A stretch of 64,000 bases of DNA, from the NCBI GenBank assembly GCA_031415015.1, contig JANOQT010000083.1, positions 1 to 64,000 of the forward strand, written 5' to 3'. The position numbers and the translations under genes are program-made. Shown here in pieces: positions 52,745 to 61,674 of this stretch (position 1 is its first letter; each line of letters begins with the position of its first letter). The notes under the pieces are model-generated. The model saw nothing but the letters and a program-made list of their open reading frames with translations, was not told the origin of the DNA and made no database searches. This DNA is from JAUYQR01 sp031415015. Lineage in GTDB: Bacteria > Pseudomonadota > Alphaproteobacteria > Rhodobacterales > Rhodobacteraceae.

Positions 52745-54391
52745 TCACATATTCGGGTAGTTCGGCCCGCCACCGCCCATCGGCGTGGTCCAGACGATGT
52801 TCTGGCTGGGGTCCTTGATATCGCAGGTCTTGCAATGGACGCAGTTCTGAAAGTTGATCCGGAAGGTTGCATCGTCGCCTTCACCCAGAACCTCATACAC
52901 TCCCGCCGGGCAATACCGCTGTGCCGGTTCGTCGTAGTCGCGCAGGTTCACGCGGATCGGGATCGTGGGATCCTTCAAGACCAGATGCGCCGTCTGCGCC
53001 TCGTCATGGTAGGTAAAGCTGTAGGCAACGTGGGTCTGCCGGTCATATGACAGCACGCCATACGGGTTGGGATAGGCAATCCGCTTGAAATCCTTGGCTA
53101 GCCCCGTCGCCGCCGCATCGGATTTACCGTGCTTCAGCGTCCCGAAAACGGTGAAGCCCGCAGTGTTGGCCCACATGTCGATTCCGCCACCCAACAAGCT
53201 GGCAATCAGCCCGTAGCGCGACCAGAGCGGTTTGACGTTGCGCACCTTCTTCAGATCCTTGCCGATGGCCCCGCCGCGCACTTCCGCCTCGTAGTCGGCA
53301 AGTTCGTCCCCCGCCCGTCCGGCCTCAATCGCCGCATGCGCCGCCTCGGCGGCAGCTTTCCCCGACAACATCGCATTGTGGTTGCCCTTGATGCGCGGAA
53401 CGTTGACCAGGCCAGCGCTGCACCCCAGCAGCGCCACGCCGGGGGCCACCAACTTCGGGATCGACTGCCAGCCGCCCTCAGAGATCGCCCGCGCACCGTA
53501 AGCGATGCGCTTCCCGCCTTTCAGCAGCTCCGCCACCATCGGATGATGCTTGAAGCGCTGGAATTCCATGTAGGGGTAAAGGTGCGGGTTCTGATAGTTC
53601 AGATGCACCACAAATCCGACATAGACCTGATTGTTTTCAAGATGATAGATGAACGACCCGCCACCCGCATTTTTGCCAAGCGGCCAGCCCATCGTATGCG
53701 TCACGCTTCCAAGCCGATGCTTGGCGGGATCGATTTCCCAGATTTCCTTCATGCCAAGGCCGAATTTCTGCGGATCCTTGCCTTTTGACAGGTCGTACCT
53801 GTCGATCACCTGCTTGGCCAGACTGCCACGCACGCCTTCCGAAAGGAAAACGTACTTGCCATGCAATTCCAGTCCGGGCTCATAATTTGGACCGGGCTCG
53901 CGGGTTTCGGGGTCCAGGCCGAACTCGCCAGCGACAACCCCGGCGACGCGCCCGTTCTCGAACACCAGTTCGCTACAGGCCATGCCAGGGAAAATCTCTA
54001 CCCCAAGGCCTTCCGCCACACCCGCCATCCAGCGGCAGACGTTGGACATAGACACGATATAGTTGCCGTGGTTCGACATCAGCGGCGGCATCGGCCAGTT
54101 CGGGATGCGGACCTTGCCTGCTTCGCCCAGCATATAAAAATTGTCGGCGGTCACCGGCACCTTGATCGGTGCATCCATTCCGCGCCAGTCGGGCAGCAGC
54201 GCATCCAGCCCCGACGGATCCAGCACCGCCCCCGACAGGATATGCGCACCAACCTCGGATCCCTTTTCCAGCACCACGACTGACCGGTTGGGATCCAGCT
54301 GCTTCAGACGGATTGCGGCAGACAATCCTGCGGGCCCGGCACCGACGATGACCACGTCGTAGTCCATCTTTTCACGCTGGATCGCAGTCAT
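52745..54391 (-). CDS. Electron transfer flavoprotein-ubiquinone oxidoreductase
   Basis: A 548-residue membrane-bound flavoprotein with one 4Fe-4S cluster that passes electrons from ETF to ubiquinone, linking acyl-CoA and amino-acid oxidation to respiration. FAD binding: DVVIVGAGPAGLSAAIRL (about 12-29); the C-terminal cluster site has cysteines in CPAGVYE and NCVHCKTCDIKDPSQN (about 494-530). Full length. It diverges from greA across 275 bases. Confidence 0.97.
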   Translation of the reverse strand: MTAIQREKMDYDVVIVGAGPAGLSAAIRLKQLDPNRSVVVLEKGSEVGAHILSGAVLDPSGLDALLPDWRGMDAPIKVPVTADNFYMLGEAGKVRIPNWPMPPLMSNHGNYIVSMSNVCRWMAGVAEGLGVEIFPGMACSELVFENGRVAGVVAGEFGLDPETREPGPNYEPGLELHGKYVFLSEGVRGSLAKQVIDRYDLSKGKDPQKFGLGMKEIWEIDPAKHRLGSVTHTMGWPLGKNAGGGSFIYHLENNQVYVGFVVHLNYQNPHLYPYMEFQRFKHHPMVAELLKGGKRIAYGARAISEGGWQSIPKLVAPGVALLGCSAGLVNVPRIKGNHNAMLSGKAAAEAAHAAIEAGRAGDELADYEAEVRGGAIGKDLKKVRNVKPLWSRYGLIASLLGGGIDMWANTAGFTVFGTLKHGKSDAAATGLAKDFKRIAYPNPYGVLSYDRQTHVAYSFTYHDEAQTAHLVLKDPTIPIRVNLRDYDEPAQRYCPAGVYEVLGEGDDATFRINFQNCVHCKTCDIKDPSQNIVWTTPMGGGGPNYPNM

Positions 54392-54666
54392 CGCTCTTCC
54401 TTGTCTGGCGTGGGTCGCCTTGAAATACTGGCCTTTTGCGGCCCTTCTGTTGCCCTATGGTGACCCTAAGGTCAACCGTGACGCAACATCACGGCCCTGC
54501 AGCGGCCATGGAGGGAAACATTCCGTCTCGACTGCGGTCGGCTTCTGCCCGTTCGCGGCATCACCTCTTGCAATTGCACCCTCCTTCGGATCAGGTGAGG
54601 CCGTACGAGCCTGAAGTCATGGTCCGCCACCCGGTCCGTGACTTCTTCTTTTGATGTGGAAGGCCG

Positions 54667-55137
54667 ATGGAAAAGATTCCGATGACCCGCCGCGGTTTTA
54701 CCGCGCTGGATGAAGAACTGAAACTGCTCAAGACCGTCCAGCGACCGGCCATCATCCGCGATATTGCCGAAGCGCGGGAACATGGCGACCTGTCAGAGAA
54801 CGCCGAATACCACGCAGCACGGGAAAAGCAGAGCTTCATCGAAGGCCGCATCAAGGAGCTGGAAGGCGTTTTGTCGCTGGCAGAGGTGATTGATCCGACA
54901 CGGTTTTCCGGGTCCATCAAGTTCGGCGCCACGGTCAAAGTCGTGGATGTCGACAACGGTGACGAGAAGTCCTACCAGATCGTGGGCGAAACTGAGGCCG
55001 ACATCGAAAACGGGCTTCTGAACCTCAGGTCCCCACTTGCCCGCGCCCTGATCGGCAAGGAAGAGGGCGACAGCGTTGACGTTAAGACACCCGGCGGGAT
55101 CCGGTCCTATGAAATCCTGTCTGTCCGCTACATCTGA
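54667..55137 (+). CDS. greA: Transcription elongation factor GreA
   Basis: A 156-residue factor that rescues backtracked RNA polymerase by stimulating transcript cleavage. The N-terminal coiled coil has the acidic tip region AEAREHGDLSENAEYHAA (about 37-54, with D and E residues that enter the secondary channel) and the C-terminal domain ends KTPGGIRSYEILSVRYI. Normal length. Confidence 0.97.
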   Translation: MEKIPMTRRGFTALDEELKLLKTVQRPAIIRDIAEAREHGDLSENAEYHAAREKQSFIEGRIKELEGVLSLAEVIDPTRFSGSIKFGATVKVVDVDNGDEKSYQIVGETEADIENGLLNLRSPLARALIGKEEGDSVDVKTPGGIRSYEILSVRYI

Positions 55138-55152
55138 CCCGGGGGGATGGCC

Positions 55153-56178
55153 ATGAAGCCGTTGCCCAAGGAATTGCCGCGCAAGGATCGCCCGTTGGCC
55201 GCGGGCCCTGGAATTCCACCCTCCAGCGGTGGCATGGAAATCGCTGCAATTGCGCTGAGCCTTGTCTGGGTGATCTCAGTCCTCGTCTACGTGTTGATCT
55301 CGCCGCCCGGAAATGACGCACGAACACTCGGCCTGGTCCTGACAGCGTTGATGGTATTTCTGCCCCTTGCGCTGATCTGGGTGGTTGTCATCACCTTGCG
55401 GTCCGTACGGGAATTGCGGGCCGAAGCGGCGCGACTGCAAGCGACGGTTGACGCGATGCGGTCCAGCTACGTGCAGACGCAGGCTCAGCCATCCGGGATG
55501 AAATCGTCCGTAGAAAAGAAGATCGACGAGATCGCTGCCGTCACAAGACAAGCAGAAACCGTGCTGGCGAGGTTCACCTCGCGCCGGGACACCTCACTGA
55601 CGGTGCCTTCGGCGGACCGGAAGGCCGCGATGATGGTGCCGAAAGCGGAGCCGGAGGCAGAACAGCCGACGCTGGCACTGGGTACGCCGGCCGAAGATCT
55701 CCGGTCGCCGTTGTCAGTGGCCGATTTCATTCGCGCCATGCAATTCCCCGAGACGCCGGACGACAAGGAGGGCTTCCGCGCGCTGCGTCTGGCGCTTGAG
55801 GACCGGACTGTGGCCAAGCTGATCCGTGCCGCGCAAGACGTCCTGACCCTTCTCAGCCAGGACGGCATCTATATGGATGACCTGCAGCCCGATCTGTCGC
55901 GCCCCGACCTGTGGCGCCGTTTTGCGGCGGGTGAGCGTGGTCGGGCGATCGCGGGTCTGGGGGGCATAAGGGACCGCTCCTGTCTGGTGTTGACCGCGGC
56001 ACGCATGCGCGAGGACCCGGTGTTCCGCGACGCCGCCCACCACTTCCTGCGCAGTTTTGACAAAAGCTTCGCCGCGTTCGAGGCGAATGCGACAGATGCC
56101 GACCTTGCCGAGATGGGCGATACGCGGACAGCCCGCGCCTTCATGCTGTTCGGGCGCGTGACCGGGACGTTTGACTGA
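55153..56178 (+). CDS. Conserved hypothetical membrane protein
   Basis: About 341 residues with two hydrophobic helices (about 28-50 and 62-84), a coiled coil (RSVRELRAEAARLQATVDAM) and a cytoplasmic domain (about 195-341) with DRTVAKLIRAAQDVLTLL and an IRDRSCLVLTAARMREDPVF segment. No known function or motif is recognised. ATG 55147 touches the GGGGGG run, so ATG 55153, 6 bases from it, was chosen. It follows greA by 15 bases and is likely co-transcribed. Confidence 0.82.
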   Translation: MKPLPKELPRKDRPLAAGPGIPPSSGGMEIAAIALSLVWVISVLVYVLISPPGNDARTLGLVLTALMVFLPLALIWVVVITLRSVRELRAEAARLQATVDAMRSSYVQTQAQPSGMKSSVEKKIDEIAAVTRQAETVLARFTSRRDTSLTVPSADRKAAMMVPKAEPEAEQPTLALGTPAEDLRSPLSVADFIRAMQFPETPDDKEGFRALRLALEDRTVAKLIRAAQDVLTLLSQDGIYMDDLQPDLSRPDLWRRFAAGERGRAIAGLGGIRDRSCLVLTAARMREDPVFRDAAHHFLRSFDKSFAAFEANATDADLAEMGDTRTARAFMLFGRVTGTFD

Positions 56179-56343
56179 CAGCAACGTTTTCCTGATGCCT
56201 TCGCGCCCGGAAGATTGATGCTGATCTGCTTGTCAGGACAGAAGTTCTTTCCTTTTGGTGCCGGTATACATGCTTAGGGATGAAACATCGTTCCGAATCT
56301 CTTATATACCAAACCAAGACAAATGAACCTTGTGAGGACCCCA

Positions 56344-57000
56344 ATGGCTGTTCGCATCAACGACATTGCCCCAGATTTCACCGCCGAGTCGACGGCTGGA
56401 ACCATCAACTTCCATGCCTGGCTTGGCGACAGCTACGGCATCATCTTCTCGCATCCGCGCGATTTCACCCCGGTCTGCACCACCGAGTTTGCGGCCGTGG
56501 CGCAGTTGGCACCCGAATGGGCCAAGCGAAAGACCAAGGTGATCGGCGTGTCAGTGGACAGCGTCGCAGACCACGACAAGTGGAAGCGGGACATCGAAGC
56601 CTTCGGTGGCGCCCCCGCCGATTTTCCGATCATCGACGACACCAGCCTCGCCGTTGCCAAGGCCTATGACATGCTGCCGGCCGACTACTATCTGCCAACC
56701 GAGGGCCGTACGCCGGCCAACTCCGCCTCTGTCCGCACGGTCTATATCATCGGGCCTGACAAGAAAATCCGCCTGTCCATGACCTACCCCATGTCCATCG
56801 GCCGCAACTTTGCCGAGATCCTCCGTGCCCTTGATGCCGTTCTGGCAACCGACGGTGTGCCTTTGGCGACGCCCGCAAACTGGCAGCCGGGTCAGGATGT
56901 GATCGTGGCATTGGCGCTGAACAACGATCAGGCCAAGGAGCGGTTTGGCGATCTGGACATTCGGCTGCCGTATCTGCGGTTTGCCAAGGCGCCTGCCTGA
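56344..57000 (+). CDS. 1-Cys peroxiredoxin (Prx6 type)
   Basis: A 218-residue thiol peroxidase that reduces peroxides. The Prx6 motif PVCTTE places the peroxidatic cysteine at residue 45, and no other cysteine occurs in the protein, so it is a true 1-Cys enzyme that must use an outside reductant. C-terminal ATPANWQPGQDVIVAL is family-typical. GAGGACC precedes the ATG. It converges on pnp with a strong bidirectional terminator between. Confidence 0.95.
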   Translation: MAVRINDIAPDFTAESTAGTINFHAWLGDSYGIIFSHPRDFTPVCTTEFAAVAQLAPEWAKRKTKVIGVSVDSVADHDKWKRDIEAFGGAPADFPIIDDTSLAVAKAYDMLPADYYLPTEGRTPANSASVRTVYIIGPDKKIRLSMTYPMSIGRNFAEILRALDAVLATDGVPLATPANWQPGQDVIVALALNNDQAKERFGDLDIRLPYLRFAKAPA

Positions 57001-57040
57001 TCTGACCAGAGCGACGGTTCTTGTGACCCTGTACAATACA

Positions 57041-57072
57041 CAAAGGCCCCGGCGTTTCCGCCGGGGCCTTTG
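57041..57072. terminator. Bidirectional terminator between the peroxiredoxin gene and pnp
   Basis: A perfect 14-base-pair stem, CAAAGGCCCCGGCG with CGCCGGGGCCTTTG, closed by TTTC. It has A-rich and T-rich flanks on either side and can serve both convergent genes. Confidence 0.88.
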
Positions 57073-57092
57073 CATTACAGATCTGGCAGTGC

Positions 57093-59231
57093 TTATGCCT
57101 CGGCGTCGGCCTTGGCCTCGGTGATCTCGGCACCGGTTTCCTGATCGACCATCTTCATGCCCAACCGGACCTTGCCGCGGTCGTCAAAGCCCAGCAGCTT
57201 GACCTTCACTTCCTGGCCTTCCTTCAGCAGCTCGTTCGGGTGATTCAGGCGCTTGTTTGCGATCTGGCTGACGTGCACCAGACCGTCACGCTTGCCGAAG
57301 AAGTTCACGAAGGCACCGAAATCAACCAGCTTTACGACCTTGCCGGTGTAGATCTTGCCGTCTTCGGGTTCTGCCACGATCGACCAGATCATGTCATAGG
57401 CCTTCTTGATCGCCGCCGCGTCGCTGGATGCGATCTTGATCACGCCGTCATCATTGATGTCGACCTTGGCACCCGACACTTCAACGATCTCGCGGATGAC
57501 CTTGCCGCCCGACCCGATCACTTCACGGATTTTGTCGGTGGGAATGGTCAGCGTTTCGATCTTTGGCGCATATTGGCTGAAGGCCTGTGCCTGCGTCAGG
57601 GCTTTCGACATTTCACCCAGAATGTGCATCCGGCCGTCCTTGGCCTGCGCCAAAGCCTGCTCCATGATCGCCGGCGTGATGCCCGCAACCTTGATGTCCA
57701 TCTGCAGCGAGGTGATGCCTTTCGCCGTGCCTGCAACCTTGAAGTCCATGTCGCCGAGGTGATCCTCGTCGCCAAGGATGTCCGACAGAATGGCGAACTT
57801 GCCATCCTCTTCCAGGATCAGACCCATCGCCACGCCGGCAACAGGTGCCTTCAGCGGAACCCCGGCATCCATCATCGACAGCGAACCACCGCAGACGGTT
57901 GCCATCGAGGACGAACCGTTGCTTTCGGTGATTTCTGACACAACGCGGATGGTGTAGGGGAAGTCCGTCGCGGCAGGCAGGACCGCCTGCAGCGCACGCC
58001 ATGCCAGCTTGCCATGACCGATCTCGCGCCGACCGGGGGGGCCAAAGCGGCCAACTTCGCCCACAGAATAGGGGGGGAAGTTGTAGTGCAGCAGGAAGTT
58101 CATCTTTGAGGTGCCGGTCAGGGCGTCGATGAACTGCTCATCCTCGCCAGTGCCAAGCGTGGTCACCAGCAGGCCTTGCGTCTCGCCACGGGTGAACAGC
58201 GCCGAGCCATGCGTCCGCGGCAGAATGCCGGTTTCGCAGACAATCGGACGGATCGTCTTGGTGTCACGGCCATCAATGCGCGGAGCGCCGTTGATGATGT
58301 CGCCGCGAAGAACCGACGCTTCCAGCTTTTTGATGGCGGACCCAAGGTTCTCATCCGCCTTTTCCGCATCGGACAGCGCGTCCTTGATTGCGGCAACAGC
58401 GTTGGAGATGGCTGTCGTGCGTTCTTGCTTGTCGCGGATCGCAAACGCGGCCCGCATCGCCGTTTCGCCGGCCTTTTTCACGCTGGCATAAAGGGCCGAA
58501 TAGTCAGGCGGGGTGAAATCGAAAGGCTCTTTGGCCGCTTCTTCGGCGAAGTCGATGATCAGGTCGATCACCGGCTGGATCGAGGCGTGCGCGAATTTGA
58601 CCGCGCCCAGCATTTCGTCTTCTGACAGCTCATAAGCCTCGGATTCCACCATCATCACGGCGTCTTTGGTGCCGGCGACGACCAGATCAAGCCGCTGCTC
58701 GGGCTTCTCGCGCAGCTTGTGCATGTCGTCGCAATCGGGGTTCAGCACATACTCGCCATTGACGAAACCTACGCGGGCGGCCGCGATCGGGCCCATGAAG
58801 GGGGCGCCGGAAATGGTCAGCGCAGCAGACGCCGCGATCAGGCCCAGAATGTCGGGCTCGTTCACAAGGTCATGGCTCAGCACCGTCACAATGACGAGAA
58901 CTTCGTTGCGGAACCCGTCCACGAACAGCGGGCGGATCGGGCGGTCAATCAGACGCGATGTCAGCGTCTCTTTTTCCGACGGCCGCGCTTCGCGCTTGAA
59001 GAATCCGCCCGGGATCTTCCCGGCTGCATAATAGCGTTCTTGATAGTGCACGGTCAGCGGAAAGAAATCCTGCCCCGGCTTTGCACTCTTGGCGAAGGTC
59101 ACGTTGGCCATGACGCTGGTTTCGCCCAAGGTGGCGATGACCGAGCCGTCTGCCTGACGGGCAACCTTGCCTGATTCCAGGGTCAGCGTTTCACCGCCCC
59201 ACTGGATTGATTTTCTTGTCACATTGAACAT
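57093..59231 (-). CDS. pnp: Polynucleotide phosphorylase
   Basis: A 712-residue phosphorolytic 3'-5' exoribonuclease and degradosome part. Two RNase PH domains, a KH domain with IGSGGKVIREIVE (about 562) and an S1 domain (GKVVKLVDFGAFVNFFGKRD, about 630-649) are in order. It follows rpsO on the same strand, the order seen in many bacteria, with a hairpin between that may be a processing or attenuation site. Confidence 0.97.
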   Translation of the reverse strand: MFNVTRKSIQWGGETLTLESGKVARQADGSVIATLGETSVMANVTFAKSAKPGQDFFPLTVHYQERYYAAGKIPGGFFKREARPSEKETLTSRLIDRPIRPLFVDGFRNEVLVIVTVLSHDLVNEPDILGLIAASAALTISGAPFMGPIAAARVGFVNGEYVLNPDCDDMHKLREKPEQRLDLVVAGTKDAVMMVESEAYELSEDEMLGAVKFAHASIQPVIDLIIDFAEEAAKEPFDFTPPDYSALYASVKKAGETAMRAAFAIRDKQERTTAISNAVAAIKDALSDAEKADENLGSAIKKLEASVLRGDIINGAPRIDGRDTKTIRPIVCETGILPRTHGSALFTRGETQGLLVTTLGTGEDEQFIDALTGTSKMNFLLHYNFPPYSVGEVGRFGPPGRREIGHGKLAWRALQAVLPAATDFPYTIRVVSEITESNGSSSMATVCGGSLSMMDAGVPLKAPVAGVAMGLILEEDGKFAILSDILGDEDHLGDMDFKVAGTAKGITSLQMDIKVAGITPAIMEQALAQAKDGRMHILGEMSKALTQAQAFSQYAPKIETLTIPTDKIREVIGSGGKVIREIVEVSGAKVDINDDGVIKIASSDAAAIKKAYDMIWSIVAEPEDGKIYTGKVVKLVDFGAFVNFFGKRDGLVHVSQIANKRLNHPNELLKEGQEVKVKLLGFDDRGKVRLGMKMVDQETGAEITEAKADAEA

Positions 59232-59318
59232 CTTGTTTCCTATCTGCCGGGGGACCCTCCCACCGGCGCGTCTCTGGCGGGCCCCATGCCCGCCGCGCGT
59301 GTTGTGCCTGAAAGGCGA

Positions 59319-59346
59319 AGGGCGCTTCCGGTCAGGAAAGCGCCCT
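59319..59346 (-). terminator. Hairpin between rpsO and pnp
   Basis: AGGGCGCTTTCC pairs with GGAAGCGCCCT with one bulged base, just after the rpsO stop on the minus strand. In Escherichia coli this junction holds an attenuator and an RNase III site that lets PNPase control its own message; a like role is possible here. Confidence 0.6.
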
Positions 59347-59354
59347 CAATTGGT

Positions 59355-59624
59355 TTAACGGCGCAGGCCGAGGCGGGAAATCAGCGACGCATAGCGCGCC
59401 TCATCCTTGCCCTTGAGGTAGTCCAGAAGCTTGCGGCGCTGGGCAACCATCATCAGAAGACCACGGCGAGAGTGGTTATCCTTCTTGTGGCCCTTGAAGT
59501 GCTCGGTGAGCGTAGCGATGCGCGAGGACAGGATTGCAACCTGCACTTCCGGGGACCCGGTATCATGCTCTTTGGTTGCGTATTCCGCGATCAGGCGTGC
59601 CTTTTCTTCGACGGTAATCGACAT
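59355..59624 (-). CDS. rpsO: 30S ribosomal protein S15
   Basis: An 89-residue primary 16S rRNA-binding protein. The conserved DTGSPEVQVAILSSRI (about 21-36) and HKKDNHSRRGLLMMVAQRRKL with DYLK are intact. Full length. It is upstream of pnp on the minus strand and diverges from the RTX gene over 340 bases. Confidence 0.98.
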   Translation of the reverse strand: MSITVEEKARLIAEYATKEHDTGSPEVQVAILSSRIATLTEHFKGHKKDNHSRRGLLMMVAQRRKLLDYLKGKDEARYASLISRLGLRR

Positions 59625-59964
59625 CGGGGTCTCCTTGGATAAGGGATTATGGCGCAGGCCGGGATGTCGTCCAGCAAGGCCCTTGGAGGGTCCACCCCTA
59701 TAAGGTGGATGCGCGCGTATAGGGGCGATTGCCGAAAAAGAAAAGGGTGAAGTTCGCTGGCTGCGTGCAGTCTCTGGCCGTGCACCGGTCAGGGAGACTT
59801 AACCGAGTTTCGAGAATCCCGGATTTAACGCCCCAACGCCGCTTTTCCAGATGCGGGAGATGTGATAAGCAAAAGGTGACAGTTTTCCGCATGTGATCAA
59901 ATGGTTAACGGAAAAATGGTTAATGCCGCTTTGCCGGCAGCTGGGTGTTAAGGGGTTCGGGGCA
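59625..59964. other. 340-base divergent region between rpsO and the RTX gene
   Basis: Holds the rpsO leader on one side and, on the other, the promoter of the RTX gene with two ATGGTTAA repeats (59901-59908 and 59916-59923). In-frame codons for the RTX gene are open back to GTG 59893, but the first good ribosome-binding site serves the ATG at 59965. Confidence 0.6.
59901..59923 (-). promoter_or_regulatory. Two TTAACCAT half-sites upstream of the RTX gene
   Basis: On the minus strand TTAACCAT occurs twice, 15 bases apart start to start (59901-59908, 59916-59923). TTAACCAT is a known CtrA half-site form in alphaproteobacteria. CtrA control of the RTX gene is inferred. Confidence 0.45.
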
Positions 59965-61023
59965 ATGCTGACAATTCTTGGGCTACTGGGTGTCCTGATG
60001 GCGGGAGTGTCCGCAGATGCTTTGCTTGGTGGCAAAGACTTTTCGTCAGACAATGATGACGAGCCCTCTCCGCCGGATGAACCCGAAACCGGACATGGCG
60101 ACTTGCTGGAAGATCTGAGCGGCCCGCTGGGGCTGAACGACGTCGCAATTCCGCTTCCTGAGGAAGTATTGGAAGTTCCTGAGACCAGCCCGATTTCGGA
60201 CGATATCGAGGAAGAACACGATGAAGCGGTGATGCTGGTTGGCGGCAGCACGGATGACATTCTGTCAGGTGCCAACGGCGATGACCAGATTTCCGGAGGT
60301 CAGGGGTCCGACCAGATCGACGGAATGGGCGGGGCGGATAGCATCGCTGCCGGTGAAGGAAACGATGCCGTCTGGGCGGGCGCCGGAAATGACTCCGTCA
60401 CCGGCGGGCCCGGACAGGATACATTGCTCGGCGGGGACGGAGACGACTGGGTCCTCGGCGGTCTTGGACGCGATTCCATTTGCGGACAGGACGGCGACGA
60501 CACCCTCATGGGCGAGGGCGGAACGGACACTGTCTTTGGTGGCAGCGGAAACGATTCTATCGATGGTGGCCTGGACGAGGATTGGCTTGCCGGGGGTGAG
60601 GGTGAGGATCGGCTATCTGGCGGGGCGGGGTCGGACATTCTTGACGGGAATGCGGGCGATGATTGGATTTCCGGCCTTAATGGCGCTGTAGACGACGGGG
60701 CCCTTGATTTCATAAACGGCGGAACCGGCAACGACACGATGATCCTCGGACGAGGCGATTTTGCCACCGGTGGCGAAGGTGGGGATTCATTCGAATTGCA
60801 AGACGGACCCGGAGCTGGCGAGGTCGCGACGATCTCGGACTACGACTTCACTCAGGATCAGATCGTTGTGGTCTACGATCAAGCAGTGCACCCGAACCCG
60901 CAATTGTCCTTGGCCACCAAGGCTGGAAGCGATGACGTCACGATCCTTATTGACGGTGCGCCAGTTGCATTGGTCCGGGGCGGCTCTGTTTATCTAAGCG
61001 ACATCCGGCTGACGGCAGCCTGA
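59965..61023 (+). CDS. Membrane-anchored RTX-repeat (calcium-binding) protein
   Basis: A 352-residue protein with one N-terminal hydrophobic helix (about 1-19), an acidic linker (about 20-90) and about ten glycine/aspartate nonapeptide repeats of GGxGxD type (about 92-255, for example GGLGRDSIC and GGTGNDTMI), then a beta-rich C-terminal domain with ISDYDFTQDQIVVVYD. RTX repeats bind calcium and fold outside the cell, usually after type I secretion. The N-terminal helix here suggests membrane anchoring instead. AAGGGG precedes the ATG; a GTG at 59893 is another start. It meets the convergent DUF1643 gene with no gap. Confidence 0.8.
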   Translation: MLTILGLLGVLMAGVSADALLGGKDFSSDNDDEPSPPDEPETGHGDLLEDLSGPLGLNDVAIPLPEEVLEVPETSPISDDIEEEHDEAVMLVGGSTDDILSGANGDDQISGGQGSDQIDGMGGADSIAAGEGNDAVWAGAGNDSVTGGPGQDTLLGGDGDDWVLGGLGRDSICGQDGDDTLMGEGGTDTVFGGSGNDSIDGGLDEDWLAGGEGEDRLSGGAGSDILDGNAGDDWISGLNGAVDDGALDFINGGTGNDTMILGRGDFATGGEGGDSFELQDGPGAGEVATISDYDFTQDQIVVVYDQAVHPNPQLSLATKAGSDDVTILIDGAPVALVRGGSVYLSDIRLTAA

Positions 61024-61524
61024 TCACCACCGTTCCGGTCGCCTGTCATACCCGACGTAAAGCGGGTGGCGCGGCTGGGCTTGCCCGGTAAGGCCAAGGT
61101 GAAACAACGCCTTGCCGGTGGGGCGCAACAGCGTCTCGACCTGCAGGCCGCGGTGCATGAACAGCCCGTGGTTGCCCCAAGCGCAGACAATCGCGTCCGA
61201 CCAGTCCGCGCTCTGTGCAATTGCCGCATCGTTGTCCGGCCCGACAGGATCAGGCTGCGCCCGCATCACCTTGGGGTCGGTCGCACGGAAGGCAAAGATA
61301 TTGGTGACGCGGAAGGCCCCGTAGCCTAGCTTCCGCGCACGCTGTTCGCACCTTTCCACCGTTGGGTCGTTCTGAACCTCGGTCGCAGTGGAGGGGTTCA
61401 GCATCACGAAAAGAACGCGCGGCCCCGGCGTCCAGATGCGGGTCAGCAGATAGCGATACCGCGCGCAATCGGAATAAACCGCCTCGGATTCCGCGTCGCC
61501 CTTGGTAAATGACCTTGTGATCAT
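61024..61524 (-). CDS. DUF1643 family protein
   Basis: A 166-residue DUF1643 protein. Family features are the VLFVMLNPSTAT segment (about 38-49), NDPTVERCEQRARKLGYGAF and the IVCAWGNHG block (about 109-117). The family is of unknown function and occurs in many genomes and phages. The ATG at 61524 gives the normal family N-terminus; the frame runs on to 61659 but in front of the pheS start. Diverges from pheS. Confidence 0.88.
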   Translation of the reverse strand: MITRSFTKGDAESEAVYSDCARYRYLLTRIWTPGPRVLFVMLNPSTATEVQNDPTVERCEQRARKLGYGAFRVTNIFAFRATDPKVMRAQPDPVGPDNDAAIAQSADWSDAIVCAWGNHGLFMHRGLQVETLLRPTGKALFHLGLTGQAQPRHPLYVGYDRRPERW

Positions 61525-61674
61525 GTTGCGCTTCTCTGTCAGGTCTGCAGCCGCACTTTGAGTCCCTCGCCCCCGATTGTCGAGGTGACCGTCCCGCAGT
61601 CCCCGAACATTCCCCACCCCTTGCATTCGGCCCGGCCCCTCGCTAGCACCAACCGGCACGAAAGGGAGGCTCTG

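Noticed and set aside
54461..54474. TGACC-CTAA-GGTCA inverted repeat before greA
   Set aside because: Only 5-base arms; could be an operator but no support beyond the sequence.
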